The position numbers and the translations under genes are program-made. The notes under the pieces are model-generated. The model was not told the DNA's origin, did not search any database, and saw only the letters and a list, made by a program, of their open reading frames with translations. Positions 21,908 to 30,382 of a DNA stretch of 30,470 nt are shown one piece after another. Origin of the DNA: an uncultured Ruminococcus sp. (GTDB lineage Bacteria; Bacillota; Clostridia; Oscillospirales; Acutalibacteraceae); contig CAKSNZ010000027.1 of NCBI GenBank assembly GCA_934476515.1, forward strand, positions 1 to 30,470, given 5' to 3'. The first letter of the stretch is position 1. Every line of letters starts with the position of its first letter.

Positions 21908-22075
21908 ATGAAAATTACTCTAGTAAAAAGCCTAATCAGCACTAAGAAGGATCAGATTGCAACTGCCCATGCACTTGGCCTAAGGAAGATTGGCGACACA
22001 ACAGAACAGCCGGACAACCCTTCAACACAGGGCAAGATTGCTAAAATTGTTCACCTTATCAAGGTTGATGCTTAA
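21908..22075 (+). CDS. rpmD: 50S ribosomal protein L30
   Basis: This small gene lies between rpsE and rplO, the normal place for rpmD. The 55-residue product begins [20 protein letters not shown] and continues [20 protein letters not shown] and [14 protein letters not shown], matching L30 in length and in the conserved LGLRKIG turn. L30 sits on the solvent side of the 50S subunit. GGGAGGTT eight to nine bases before the ATG supports the start. Confidence 0.95.
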   Translation: MKITLVKSLISTKKDQIATAHALGLRKIGDTTEQPDNPSTQGKIAKIVHLIKVDA

Positions 22076-22091
22076 GGGAGGTGCAAGGTAA

Positions 22092-22535
22092 ATGAAATTA
22101 CATGAACTTTCACCAGTAGATGGTTCTAAAAAGAGCGTAAAGAGAATTGGCCGTGGTCATGGTTCTGGTTGGGGTAAGACTTCCGGTAAAGGTCATAAGG
22201 GTCAGAAGGCTCGTTCAGGTGGTAGCATTCGTCCGGGTTTTGAAGGCGGTCAGATGCCACTACAGAGAAGAGTACCTAAGAGAGGTTTCAACAACATTTT
22301 CAGAAAGAAGATTGTTGCTCTTAACCTAAAGCAGCTTGAAGCTAAGTTCGACAACGGTGCTGTTGTTGATGTTGAAGCTCTAAGAAACGCTGGCCTTGTA
22401 AAGAACTCATTTGACGGTGTCAAGATTTTAGGCAACGGCGAATTAACAAAGAGTTTAACTGTTAAGGTTGATGGTTTCTCAGCAGCTGCAAAAGAAGCTA
22501 TCGAAAAGGCAGGTGGAAAGGCTGAGGTGATTTAA
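22092..22535 (+). CDS. rplO: 50S ribosomal protein L15
   Basis: L15 is a late assembly protein with a long basic extension through 23S rRNA. The 147 residues contain [20 protein letters not shown], the glycine-rich [20 protein letters not shown] and [20 protein letters not shown], then a globular C-terminal part. GGGAGGTG precedes the ATG. Its TAA stop directly abuts the TTG start of secY with no gap, and the SD of secY (GAGGTGA) is inside its last codons. Confidence 0.98.
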   Translation: MKLHELSPVDGSKKSVKRIGRGHGSGWGKTSGKGHKGQKARSGGSIRPGFEGGQMPLQRRVPKRGFNNIFRKKIVALNLKQLEAKFDNGAVVDVEALRNAGLVKNSFDGVKILGNGELTKSLTVKVDGFSAAAKEAIEKAGGKAEVI

Positions 22536-23840
22536 TTGTTTAAGACAATTAGAAACGCTTGGGCTATTCCAGACTTAAGAAAGAAAATCCTTTTCACTTT
22601 ATTAATAGTTCTAGTATTTAGAATTGGTTCAGTTATTCCTGTTCCATTCTTAGATATGGGTGCTCTAAATACACTAATGAAAGGTGTTGATGATAGCGGT
22701 TCAATGCTTAGCTATCTAAACACACTTTCCGGTGGTGCATTCTCAAATGCAACATTGTTTGCAATGGGTGTTACACCATATATCAACAGTTCAATTATTC
22801 TTCAGCTTCTATGTGTTGCTATTCCTCCACTTGAAAGAATGGCTAAAGACGGTGAAGTTGGTAGAAAGAAAATCGGTAAGATTACTCGTTATGTAACAGT
22901 TGTTCTTGGTCTTATTCAAGGTGCTGCATATTTCTGGTATCTATACCGTAAGAATGTTACAGTATATACGAGTGGTTTTGATCTAGTTTACTCAGCTATC
23001 ATCATCATTCTTGTATTCACAGCCGGTACTGCCCTAATGATGTGGATGGGTGAACAAATCAACAACTATGGTATTGGTAATGGTATTTCAATCTTACTAT
23101 TTGCCGGTATCATCGCAAGATTCCCTTACACAATCAGCAGACTAGCCGGTTTCTGGAAAACAGGTCTTGAAGGTTCAACAGAAATGCTTGTTTTCGTTCC
23201 ACTATGGATTGTAATTTTCCTAGCAGTTATCTGGGTTATTACATTTATGCAGGATTCAGAAAGAAAGATTCCTATTCAGTACGCAAAGCGTGTTGTTGGT
23301 AGAAAGATGTACGGTGGTCAGTCAAGTCACCTTCCAATCAAGGTTGCACTTGGTGGTGTTCTTCCAATCATCTTTGCTTCTTCAATCCTATCAATCCCTA
23401 GTACAATTCAGATGTTCTGGCAGCCTAAGTCAGGCTTCTGGGTAAGTTTCTTCAATGCGTTCAGCACTGAAGGTTGGCTATATATGGTACTATACTTCAT
23501 CTTTATTCTTGCTTTTGCTTATTTCTACACAGCTATTCAGTATAATCCTATTGAAATGGCCAATAATCTAAAGCAGAATAATGGTACAATCCCAGGTATC
23601 AGACCTGGTCAGCCAACAGTTGAGTTTATTCAAAAGATTCTTTCAAGAATTACACTAATCGGTGCTATGTTCCTAGCTCTTATCGCACTTGTTCCACTAA
23701 TTTACACAGCTGCAACAGGTATGACAGGACTTTCAATGGGTGGTACATCAGTTATCATCATCGTAGGTGTTGCTCTTGAAACATCAAAACAACTTGAATC
23801 CCAAATGATGATGCGTCATTATAAGGGTTTCCTTGATTAA
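22536..23840 (+). CDS. secY: Protein translocase subunit SecY
   Basis: SecY is the membrane channel of the Sec translocon. The 434 residues have the expected ten hydrophobic helices and the plug-region sequence SYLNTLSGGAFSNATLFAMG. The family signature GVTPYINSSIILQLLCVAIP and the cytoplasmic loop with RKIPIQYAKRVVGRKMYGGQ are also present, with LKQNNGTIPGIRPGQPT before helix nine. The start is TTG, directly after the rplO stop, with GAGGTGA upstream, so it is probably coupled to rplO. secE and secG are not in this window. Confidence 0.98.
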   Translation: MFKTIRNAWAIPDLRKKILFTLLIVLVFRIGSVIPVPFLDMGALNTLMKGVDDSGSMLSYLNTLSGGAFSNATLFAMGVTPYINSSIILQLLCVAIPPLERMAKDGEVGRKKIGKITRYVTVVLGLIQGAAYFWYLYRKNVTVYTSGFDLVYSAIIIILVFTAGTALMMWMGEQINNYGIGNGISILLFAGIIARFPYTISRLAGFWKTGLEGSTEMLVFVPLWIVIFLAVIWVITFMQDSERKIPIQYAKRVVGRKMYGGQSSHLPIKVALGGVLPIIFASSILSIPSTIQMFWQPKSGFWVSFFNAFSTEGWLYMVLYFIFILAFAYFYTAIQYNPIEMANNLKQNNGTIPGIRPGQPTVEFIQKILSRITLIGAMFLALIALVPLIYTAATGMTGLSMGGTSVIIIVGVALETSKQLESQMMMRHYKGFLD

Positions 23841-23855
23841 TAAACGGAGAAAAAA

Positions 23856-24485
23856 ATGAAGTTAATATTTTTAGGTGCTCCTGGTGCCGGTAAAGGCACA
23901 CAAGCTGAAATCATCAGCAAAGAATTAAATATTCCAACAATCTCCACAGGAGATATGATAAGAGAAGCGCTGAAAAACGGTACTGAGATGGGACTTAAAG
24001 CTAAGTCTTATATGGAATCAGGTGCTTTAGTACCTGACGAAGTTGTAATCGGCATTGTAAAGGAAAGACTTTCAAAGGACGATTGCAAGAACGGCTTTAT
24101 CCTAGATGGTTTCCCAAGAACTATTCCTCAGGCCGAGGCTCTGGACTCTATGGGTGTTGAAATTGACCTAGTAATTGATCTAGAAGTTAGTGACGACATT
24201 ATCATTAACAGAATGTCCGGACGCCGTGTCTGTGAAAAGTGTGGTAAGACTTATCACACAATCAACAAGCCTTCAAAAATCGAAGGTGTTTGTGATGTTT
24301 GCACAGGTGCCCTTATTCAGCGTAAGGACGACCACATTGATACAGTAAAGACTCGTCTTGAAACATATCATAAGGAAACAGAACCACTTAAGGATTATTA
24401 CGAAGCACAGGGTAAGCTAAAGCTTATTGACTGTCCAGACTCTATTGACGGTACTACAAAGCTAGTACTTGAAGTACTTAAGTAA
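23856..24485 (+). CDS. adk: Adenylate kinase, zinc-lid form
   Basis: Adenylate kinase interconverts ATP plus AMP and two ADP in the cytoplasm. The 209 residues carry the P-loop GAPGAGKGTQ at 7-16, the AMP-binding ISTGDMIREALKNG, FILDGFPRTIPQAEAL and a LID domain with four cysteines (C126, C129, C146, C149) in the CxxC-x16-CxxC pattern that binds zinc in Gram-positive enzymes. CGGAGAA precedes the ATG. Its place between secY and map is the normal Firmicute order. Confidence 0.98.
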   Translation: MKLIFLGAPGAGKGTQAEIISKELNIPTISTGDMIREALKNGTEMGLKAKSYMESGALVPDEVVIGIVKERLSKDDCKNGFILDGFPRTIPQAEALDSMGVEIDLVIDLEVSDDIIINRMSGRRVCEKCGKTYHTINKPSKIEGVCDVCTGALIQRKDDHIDTVKTRLETYHKETEPLKDYYEAQGKLKLIDCPDSIDGTTKLVLEVLK

Positions 24486-24497
24486 GAAGGTTTTAGA

Positions 24498-25256
24498 ATG
24501 GTAGTTATCAAATCATCACGAGAACTTCAACAGATGAAAGAGGCTTGCAGAATTTCTGCTAATGCTTTAGTAGTAGCAGGAAAAGCAGTTGAACCGGGTG
24601 TTTCAACACTTGAAATTGATACTATCGTCCGCAAGTATATCGAGAAAGAGGGGGCTACCCCTTCCTTTCTCGGATATGGTGGATTTCCTGCAAGTGCATG
24701 TATATCAGTAAATAATGTGGTTATCCATGGCATACCTAGCAAGAAACAGATCCTTAAAGAGGGTGACATTGTTAGTGTTGACGTTGGTGCTTTTATTGAC
24801 GGTTTCCACGGTGACAATGCTTACACTTTTAAATGTGGCAAGGTTAGTGCTGAAGCTGAGGCACTTTTAAAGGCTACAGAGGAAAGCTTGTATGAAGGTA
24901 TCAAACAAGCAAAGGCCGGTAATCGTGTTGGCGATATTGGCTCAGCTGTTCAGAAGTATGTCGAAGATCGCAGTTACTCGGTTGTACGAGATTTTGTCGG
25001 CCACGGAGTAGGTGCGAAACTACATGAAGACCCTAGTGTACCTAACTATGGTACTGCCGGAAGAGGCGTAAGACTAATTTCCGGTATGACTATTGCAATC
25101 GAACCTATGGTTTGTGCAGGTGACTATAAGGTAAAGGTTATGCCTGACGAGTGGACAACAGTAACTTGTGACGGTAGCCTTGCTGCTCATTTTGAGCATT
25201 CCATTGCCATTACTTCCGATGGTCCACAAATCCTAACAATTCCTGACTTAAAGTGA
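24498..25256 (+). CDS. map: Type I methionine aminopeptidase
   Basis: MetAP removes the N-terminal Met from nascent proteins at the ribosome. In the 252 residues the five metal ligands are present at D95, D106 (VDVGAFIDGFHGD), H169 (FVGHGVG), E202 (IEPMV) and E233 (HFEHS), along with the substrate-binding H77. There is no N-terminal SEC-C zinc extension. GAAGGTTTTAG precedes the ATG. It is probably coupled with adk upstream (12-base gap) and the KOW gene downstream (7-base gap). Confidence 0.98.
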   Translation: MVVIKSSRELQQMKEACRISANALVVAGKAVEPGVSTLEIDTIVRKYIEKEGATPSFLGYGGFPASACISVNNVVIHGIPSKKQILKEGDIVSVDVGAFIDGFHGDNAYTFKCGKVSAEAEALLKATEESLYEGIKQAKAGNRVGDIGSAVQKYVEDRSYSVVRDFVGHGVGAKLHEDPSVPNYGTAGRGVRLISGMTIAIEPMVCAGDYKVKVMPDEWTTVTCDGSLAAHFEHSIAITSDGPQILTIPDLK

Positions 25257-25263
25257 GGTAAGG

Positions 25264-25497
25264 ATGATTAAAGAAGGATCAATCGTAAAAGCAAAGGCAG
25301 GTCGTGATAAAGACGATTTGTTCGTTGTAGTTGGTATTGATGGTAGTTATGCTTACATTGCCAACGGCAAAAGAAGAAAAGTGGAGAAACCTAAGAAAAA
25401 GAAGTTGATTCACTTACAGCATACAAATGGATGTGCAAAAACTTATAAAACTAATCCACAAATAAAAAACAGTATTAAAGAGTTCGGAGGTTTATAA
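25264..25497 (+). CDS. KOW-domain RNA-binding protein (L14e-like)
   Basis: This 77-residue basic protein opens with a KOW motif ([20 protein letters not shown], then [20 protein letters not shown]), related to the start of archaeal and eukaryotic L14e. Such a gene between map and infA is common in Clostridia and other Firmicutes; its role is not settled, with ribosome or RNA binding most likely. GTGAGGTAAGG precedes the ATG. The stop shares one base with the infA start. Confidence 0.9.
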   Translation: MIKEGSIVKAKAGRDKDDLFVVVGIDGSYAYIANGKRRKVEKPKKKKLIHLQHTNGCAKTYKTNPQIKNSIKEFGGL

Positions 25498-25715
25498 TGT
25501 CTAAGCAAGATGTTATAGAAGTAGAAGGTACAGTAACTGAAGCTTTACCAAATGCTCAGTTTAAGGTTGAACTACAGAACGGTCATGTTATTTTGGCTGT
25601 TATTTCAGGTAAATTAAGAATGAACTACATTCGTATTCTACCGGGTGATAAGGTTACAGTGGAGATGTCTCCATACGACCTGACAAGAGGAAGAATTACT
25701 TGGAGAACAAAGTAA
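25497..25715 (+). CDS. infA: Translation initiation factor IF-1
   Basis: IF-1 occupies the 30S A site during initiation. The 72 residues are a single OB fold with the family signatures [40 protein letters not shown] and the closing [16 protein letters not shown]. Length and sequence are canonical. It overlaps the KOW gene by one base, with GGAGG in that gene's last codons as its SD. Confidence 0.98.
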   Translation: MSKQDVIEVEGTVTEALPNAQFKVELQNGHVILAVISGKLRMNYIRILPGDKVTVEMSPYDLTRGRITWRTK

Positions 25716-25754
25716 TTCATTAAATACAAGAATTTAAGAAAGGAATGATACTTA

Positions 25755-25868
25755 ATGAAAGTCAGACCTTCAGTAAAGAAAATTTGCGATAAGTGCAAAA
25801 TCATCAAAAGACATGGTAAAATCATGGTAATCTGTGAAAACCCAAAGCATAAACAGCGTCAGGGTTAA
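25755..25868 (+). CDS. rpmJ: 50S ribosomal protein L36, zinc form
   Basis: The 37-residue product, [20 protein letters not shown] followed by [17 protein letters not shown], is L36, the smallest and last-added 50S protein. The zinc ligands C11, C14, C27 and H32 are all present, so this is the zinc-dependent form. AAAGGAATG lies before the ATG. It stands between infA and rpsM as in most Firmicutes. Confidence 0.97.
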   Translation: MKVRPSVKKICDKCKIIKRHGKIMVICENPKHKQRQG

Positions 25869-25903
25869 TTAGTAAAAACTTTTAAATTTTATGGAGGTGC
25901 ACA

Positions 25904-26272
25904 ATGGCTCGTATAGCAGGTGTTGACTTACCAAGAGACAAAAGAGTTGAAATCGGTTTAACTTATATCTATGGTATTGGTAGAAAGACTGCAACAGACA
26001 TTATTGCAGCAACAGGTGTTAATCCTGATACAAGAGTAAGAGACTTAACTGAAGAAGATGTTTCAAAGTTAAGAGAATATATTGATAAGCATTGTATTGT
26101 TGAAGGCGACCTTCGTCGTGACATTGCTTTTGACATTAAGAGACTTATTGAAATTGGTTGTTATCGTGGCGTTCGTCATAGAAAGGGTCTTCCAGTAAGA
26201 GGACAGCGTTCTAAGACAAATGCAAGAACTCGTAAGGGTCCACGTAAGACAATGGCAAACAAGAAGAAGTAA
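25904..26272 (+). CDS. rpsM: 30S ribosomal protein S13
   Basis: S13 in the 30S head makes intersubunit bridges and touches P-site tRNA with its tail. The 122 residues include [20 protein letters not shown], the helix-turn [20 protein letters not shown], the [20 protein letters not shown] signature and the basic tail [22 protein letters not shown] precedes the ATG. It opens the alpha-operon part; I see no separate promoter in the 35-base gap before it. Confidence 0.98.
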   Translation: MARIAGVDLPRDKRVEIGLTYIYGIGRKTATDIIAATGVNPDTRVRDLTEEDVSKLREYIDKHCIVEGDLRRDIAFDIKRLIEIGCYRGVRHRKGLPVRGQRSKTNARTRKGPRKTMANKKK

Positions 26273-26285
26273 GGAGGATTAAGCA

Positions 26286-26678
26286 ATGGCAGCAACTAAG
26301 AAGACTGTACGCCGTCGCCGTGATAGAAAGAATATCGAAAAAGGCGCAGCTCATATTCAGTCAACATTTAACAATACTATTGTTACTATTTCTGATACAC
26401 AGGGCAACGCTGTATCTTGGGCTAGTGCTGGTGAACTAGGTTTCAGAGGTTCTAGAAAATCTACACCATTCGCAGCTCAGTCAGCAGCTGAAACAGCAGC
26501 TAAGGCTGCAATGGAACACGGTATGAAATCCGTAGAAGTTTATGTTAAAGGACCTGGCCAGGGTCGTGAAGCTGCAATCAGAGCTTTACAGTCAGCAGGT
26601 CTTGAAGTAACAATGATCAAAGATGTTACACCAATCCCACATAATGGATGCCGTCCTCCAAAGAGAAGACGTGTATAG
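26286..26678 (+). CDS. rpsK: 30S ribosomal protein S11
   Basis: S11 forms part of the 30S platform near the mRNA exit. The 130 residues contain [40 protein letters not shown], the glycine-rich [20 protein letters not shown] and the typical ending [24 protein letters not shown] precedes the ATG. rpsD follows after 21 bases. Confidence 0.98.
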   Translation: MAATKKTVRRRRDRKNIEKGAAHIQSTFNNTIVTISDTQGNAVSWASAGELGFRGSRKSTPFAAQSAAETAAKAAMEHGMKSVEVYVKGPGQGREAAIRALQSAGLEVTMIKDVTPIPHNGCRPPKRRRV

Positions 26679-26699
26679 TAGATAGAAGGAGGAATAGTT

Positions 26700-27302
26700 A
26701 TGGCAAAGAATATGCAGCCAATCGCTAAGCGTTGTAAGAAGCTTGGTATCGAACCTTCTGTTATGGGTTACAACAAGAAGACTACTAACAGAAACTCTAA
26801 CGGCAATATGAGAAGAAAGAAGAGCGAATATTGCTTACAGCTTAACGAAAAGCAGAAAGTTAAATTTATTTACGGCATTATGGAAAAGCAGTTCCGTCGT
26901 TACTACGACCTAGCTGCTAAGAAGGAAGGTAAGACTGGTACAGTCCTACTAACAACTATTGAACGCAGACTTGATAATGTTGTATTCAGACTAGGTCTTG
27001 CTTCTTCAAGAAGAGAAGCTAGACAGCTTGTAAACCATGCTCACTTTACAGTAAACGGTCAGAAGGTAAACATTCCTTCATATATGACTAAACCGGGCGA
27101 TGTAATCAAGGTTAAGGATAGCAGCCGTTCAAAGGCAAGATTTAAGGAAATTGCAGAAGGCGAAACAAAGTCTATGGTTTCACCTAAGTGGTTAGAAAAA
27201 GATGCTGACCTACTTGGCGGTAAGGTTATCGCAATGCCTGAAAGAGATGATATTGACTATCAGGTAGAAGAACATCTAATCGTCGAATTGTACTCCAAGT
27301 AA
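26700..27302 (+). CDS. rpsD: 30S ribosomal protein S4
   Basis: S4 nucleates assembly of the 16S 5' domain and affects decoding fidelity. The 200 residues have the N-terminal helical region with KKSEYCLQLNEKQKVKFIYG, the S4 RNA-binding domain ERRLDNVVFRLGLASSRREA then RQLVNHAHFTVNGQKVNIPS, and the family ending VEEHLIVELYSK. The N-terminus keeps only C12 and C45 and lacks the four-cysteine zinc knuckle of many bacterial S4 proteins. In Bacillus S4 represses its own separate gene; here rpsD lies inside the alpha operon. AGGAGG precedes the ATG. Confidence 0.97.
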   Translation: MAKNMQPIAKRCKKLGIEPSVMGYNKKTTNRNSNGNMRRKKSEYCLQLNEKQKVKFIYGIMEKQFRRYYDLAAKKEGKTGTVLLTTIERRLDNVVFRLGLASSRREARQLVNHAHFTVNGQKVNIPSYMTKPGDVIKVKDSSRSKARFKEIAEGETKSMVSPKWLEKDADLLGGKVIAMPERDDIDYQVEEHLIVELYSK

Positions 27303-27333
27303 TCCACGCATCCGTAGGTTATTAGAAACAGGC

Positions 27334-27355
27334 ACATATATGTGTGCATATATGT
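27334..27355 (+). promoter_or_regulatory. Perfect hairpin abutting the rpoA SD
   Basis: ACATATATG (27334-27342) and CATATATGT (27347-27355) form 9 perfect pairs around a TGTG loop. It ends a few bases before the AGGAGG used by rpoA. Without a T run it is not a terminator; a role in rpoA translation or mRNA processing is possible. Confidence 0.6.
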
Positions 27356-27370
27356 TTAGGAGGTTATTTC

Positions 27371-28324
27371 ATGATCGAAATTGAAAAGCCAAGAATTGAA
27401 GTTGAAGACCTATCTTCTGACGGCAAATTCGGCAGATTTGTTGTTGAACCACTAGAAAGAGGTTTCGGCAACACACTAGGTAATAGTTTAAGAAGAGTTC
27501 TTCTTTCATCCCTTGAGGGTGTAGCTGTTCAGTCAATTAAGATTGACGGTGTGCTTCATGAATTTTCAACAATTCCTGGAGTTAAAGAAGATGTTACTGA
27601 GATTGTTCTTAATATGAAAAGCCTTGTTTGTAAGCTAAACGACAATGGTCCTAAGACTGTAGAAATATCTGCAACAGGTCCTTGTGAAGTTAAAGCAAGC
27701 AACATTAAGGCTGATAGCGATGTTGAGGTCCTAACTCCGGACCTTCACATTGCAACACTTGGTGAGGGTGCAACACTTAATATGGAAATCACACTAGACA
27801 GAGGCAGAGGCTATGTTCCTGGCGAAAAGAACAAGCAACTTGCAGGTAACAATGTTATTGGTGTACTTCCAGTTGACTCTATTTACACACCAGTATTAAA
27901 AGTAAATTACACTGTTGACAACACTCGTGTTGGTCAGATTACTGACTACGACAAGTTAACCCTTGATGTTTGGACAAACGGTGTAATCAATGCACAGGAA
28001 GCAGTTTCTCTAGCTGCTAAGGTTCTAACAGAACACCTAAATCTATTTGTTGACCTATCAGATAAGGGTTCAACAACTGAGATTATGGTAGAGAAAGACG
28101 ACAAGGGTAAGGAAAAGGTTCTTGAAATGACTATTGAAGAACTTGACCTATCAGTTCGTTCATTCAACTGCTTAAAGCGTGCAGGAATCAACACTGTTGA
28201 GGATCTTATTTCTAAGAGTGAAGATGATATGATGAAGGTTAGAAACCTTGGTCGTAAGTCACTTGAAGAAGTAATTCAGAAGCTTGAAAGCTTAGGTTTC
28301 GGACTTCGTGACGAAGACGAATAA
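27371..28324 (+). CDS. rpoA: RNA polymerase subunit alpha
   Basis: Alpha dimerises to nucleate RNA polymerase, and its C-terminal domain binds UP elements and regulators. The 317 residues have the alpha-NTD (start [20 protein letters not shown], then [20 protein letters not shown]) to about residue 230, a linker ([13 protein letters not shown]) and an alpha-CTD with two HhH-like turns ([20 protein letters not shown] and [20 protein letters not shown]). ATG at 27371 is preferred over GTG at 27344. AGGAGGTT lies at the right distance and the protein then starts as its homologues do, while the GTG lies in the hairpin loop. The 68-base spacer before it carries that hairpin. Confidence 0.98.
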   Translation: MIEIEKPRIEVEDLSSDGKFGRFVVEPLERGFGNTLGNSLRRVLLSSLEGVAVQSIKIDGVLHEFSTIPGVKEDVTEIVLNMKSLVCKLNDNGPKTVEISATGPCEVKASNIKADSDVEVLTPDLHIATLGEGATLNMEITLDRGRGYVPGEKNKQLAGNNVIGVLPVDSIYTPVLKVNYTVDNTRVGQITDYDKLTLDVWTNGVINAQEAVSLAAKVLTEHLNLFVDLSDKGSTTEIMVEKDDKGKEKVLEMTIEELDLSVRSFNCLKRAGINTVEDLISKSEDDMMKVRNLGRKSLEEVIQKLESLGFGLRDEDE

Positions 28325-28370
28325 TAAAGACACTTATAATTCCAATATTTAGGGTAAAGGAGTGATATAA

Positions 28371-28712
28371 ATGCCAAGAACAAGAAAGCTAGGTAGAGCT
28401 ACAGATAGCAGAATGGCAATGCTAAGAGCTATGGTAACATACCTATTTGAAAATGGTAAAATCGAAACAACTCTTGCTCGTGCAAAGGATGTTTCTTCAA
28501 TGGCAGAAAAGATGATCACAGTAGCTAAGGAAGACAATCTTCACAATAAGAGAATGGTTATGGGTTTTGTAACTAAGGAATCAGTTACTCATAAGCTATT
28601 CACAGAGATTGCTCCTAAGTATGCAGACAAGAATGGTGGTTACACAAGAATCACTAAGATTGGTCCTCGTCGTGGCGACGCTGCAGAAATGGCTATCATC
28701 GAATTACTATAA
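28371..28712 (+). CDS. rplQ: 50S ribosomal protein L17
   Basis: L17 lies near the exit tunnel. The 113 residues match the bacterial family: [20 protein letters not shown], the region [20 protein letters not shown] and the ending [20 protein letters not shown] then IIELL. AAAGGAGTG eight bases before the ATG supports the start. It is the last gene of the operon, followed by a strong terminator. The ecfA/ecfT/truA genes that often follow in Firmicutes are absent here. Confidence 0.98.
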   Translation: MPRTRKLGRATDSRMAMLRAMVTYLFENGKIETTLARAKDVSSMAEKMITVAKEDNLHNKRMVMGFVTKESVTHKLFTEIAPKYADKNGGYTRITKIGPRRGDAAEMAIIELL

Positions 28713-28727
28713 TTTAATTGATACTTT

Positions 28728-28760
28728 AAAAGGCTTGTCTTTATGACAAGCCTTTTTTGT
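28728..28760 (+). terminator. Terminator of the S10-spc-alpha operon
   Basis: A 12-bp perfect stem (28728-28739 with 28745-28756), loop TTTAT, and a T run through 28758. It is the first clear terminator after the leader hairpin at 13336-13365. Confidence 0.92.
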
Positions 28761-28813
28761 TATGTTTATGTTTTATCTCTCAACAAGATAGTATATTTTT
28801 AGCAAAATTACTC

Positions 28814-28842
28814 TTTATTTTTTGTTATCAGTAACATATAAT
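28814..28842 (+). promoter_or_regulatory. Promoter of the FN3 secreted-protein gene
   Basis: A perfect TATAAT at 28837-28842 has a weak TTTATT 17 nt upstream. An alternative pair, TTGTTA (28822-28827) and GATAAT (28846-28851) with 18-nt spacing, is also possible. Confidence 0.5.
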
Positions 28843-28872
28843 AAAGATAATGAGAATACAAGGGGTGTTAAT

Positions 28873-30117
28873 ATGAAACATAAGAAGGGAAAGGTAATCA
28901 GTCTTATACTTAGTGCAACAGTTGTGTTAAGTTCAGTATGTGCATTTAATTTTTCTGCATTAGCTGATGATGCAAGTAACAATGACACTTCATCAACTAC
29001 CGAAAGCACTACAAACCCTACAACGGAAAGTAGTGCAGTGGATAGTAGTTCAACAGAATGTAGTACAACGGATATTAGTGCTACAACACCTTCAACAGAA
29101 CCTACCACAATTGAAAAACCTATATCTGTGGGCAAATTAACAAACTTAAAGGCAACTAAGGTTACACTTAAATATGTTTCTGTAAAATGGAACAAAGCTG
29201 AAAATGCTACTAACTACAAAATTGAATACAGAAAAGCAGGAAAGAACTACAAATTTAAGACACTAAAAACTATCAAAGAAACAGGTGCTACTGTTCCAAA
29301 ATTGTCAGCAAATACCATTTACTACATCAAGGTTACACCATTTGCAACTAAAGATAACAAAACTTATTATGGTAGTAATGCTATAATAAAAGTGGCAACT
29401 GCCACAACCTCAATCAATGGCTTAAAGGTAACTAACAACGGCAAAGCAATTTCTATTAAGTGGAACAGAAATAAAAATGCTACCGGTTACAAGGTGTATC
29501 GCCTGAACAGTAAGAAAAAGTATGTACAGGTTAAGACAATTAAGGGCAACAAAAAAACTGCTTTCAAAGACACTAAAGTAAAAAGCAGTAAAATTTACTA
29601 CTACAAAGTAAAAGCATATCGTACATATAATGGCTACGGTACAGTTTTATCCGACTATTCAAAGCAAGTATTCAGCCCTTGTGGTTTGTATGCAACAACA
29701 GTTAAAACTAAAAGTTTTTCCGGCAAAATTACAGTAAGCTGGTCAAAAGTTTCCGGTGCAAGTGGTTACAAAGTATATCAATCAAAAAGTAAAAACAAAG
29801 GATATAAATGTGTTGCGAAAACAACAAAGAGAAGTTATACAACAAAGAAATTATCTAAAAACAAAACTTATTACTTTAAAGTCCAACCTTATAAAAGCTA
29901 TAAGGGCAAAGAAATTAACCCTACTGTAAAGCCTAAAGTAAAATCACAGAAAGTGATAAGTAGTAGCTCAGGATCATCAAGCGGTCATGACCCAGCAACT
30001 AGGTGGGATTATGATAATTCTACCGGAAATAAGTCATATACCGATGGTAACGGAAATCATTGGGATAGCGAAGGTAATTCTTGGACAGATAAAGATCTAG
30101 GTGGATTCTTAGATTAA
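28873..30117 (+). CDS. Secreted protein with three fibronectin-III-like domains
   Basis: The 414 residues begin with a Sec signal peptide (basic MKHKKGK, hydrophobic 8-26, probable cleavage after A31 in SALA-DD). A Ser/Thr-rich linker (about 32-80) follows, then three FN3-like units at about 85-177, 180-268 and 270-358. Each shows the Trp strand (VSVKWNKAENATNYKIEYRK, ISIKWNRNKNATGYKVYRLN, ITVSWSKVSGASGYKVYQSK) and the closing YYxKVxPY pattern. The tail (361-414) is Ser/Gly then rich in Trp, Asp, Asn and Gly. There is no LPXTG motif or enzyme domain, so it is probably an adhesin- or matrix-type protein. ATG at 28873 is chosen because AAGGGGTG precedes it; a TTG at 28822 lies in the promoter. 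Confidence 0.88.
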   Translation: MKHKKGKVISLILSATVVLSSVCAFNFSALADDASNNDTSSTTESTTNPTTESSAVDSSSTECSTTDISATTPSTEPTTIEKPISVGKLTNLKATKVTLKYVSVKWNKAENATNYKIEYRKAGKNYKFKTLKTIKETGATVPKLSANTIYYIKVTPFATKDNKTYYGSNAIIKVATATTSINGLKVTNNGKAISIKWNRNKNATGYKVYRLNSKKKYVQVKTIKGNKKTAFKDTKVKSSKIYYYKVKAYRTYNGYGTVLSDYSKQVFSPCGLYATTVKTKSFSGKITVSWSKVSGASGYKVYQSKSKNKGYKCVAKTTKRSYTTKKLSKNKTYYFKVQPYKSYKGKEINPTVKPKVKSQKVISSSSGSSSGHDPATRWDYDNSTGNKSYTDGNGNHWDSEGNSWTDKDLGGFLD

Positions 30118-30156
30118 TAATTCTTAAAATATATAAATTTAAAATGAATAAACATT

Positions 30157-30181
30157 GAGGGTTACACTGTAACCCTCTTTT
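30157..30181 (+). terminator. Terminator of the FN3-protein gene
   Basis: A perfect 9-bp stem (30157-30165 with 30169-30177), loop ACT, followed by TTTT. Confidence 0.88.
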
Positions 30182-30382
30182 CTATATAATGATGTTTTAC
30201 GAAAATCAATTTTGTAATTTGTCTAATATTTTTTATTCAGCTTGTTTCCAATGTCCTTTGGCTTGTTAAGTTATTTTCTGCATAATAGTTGTCAGTTTAA
30301 TAAATTTGTGGTTTAAATTTTGTCTGTGCGTTACGATTAATTAGTTTTGCAAATTAGGGTTTGTGGGTGTGAATTATAACAA

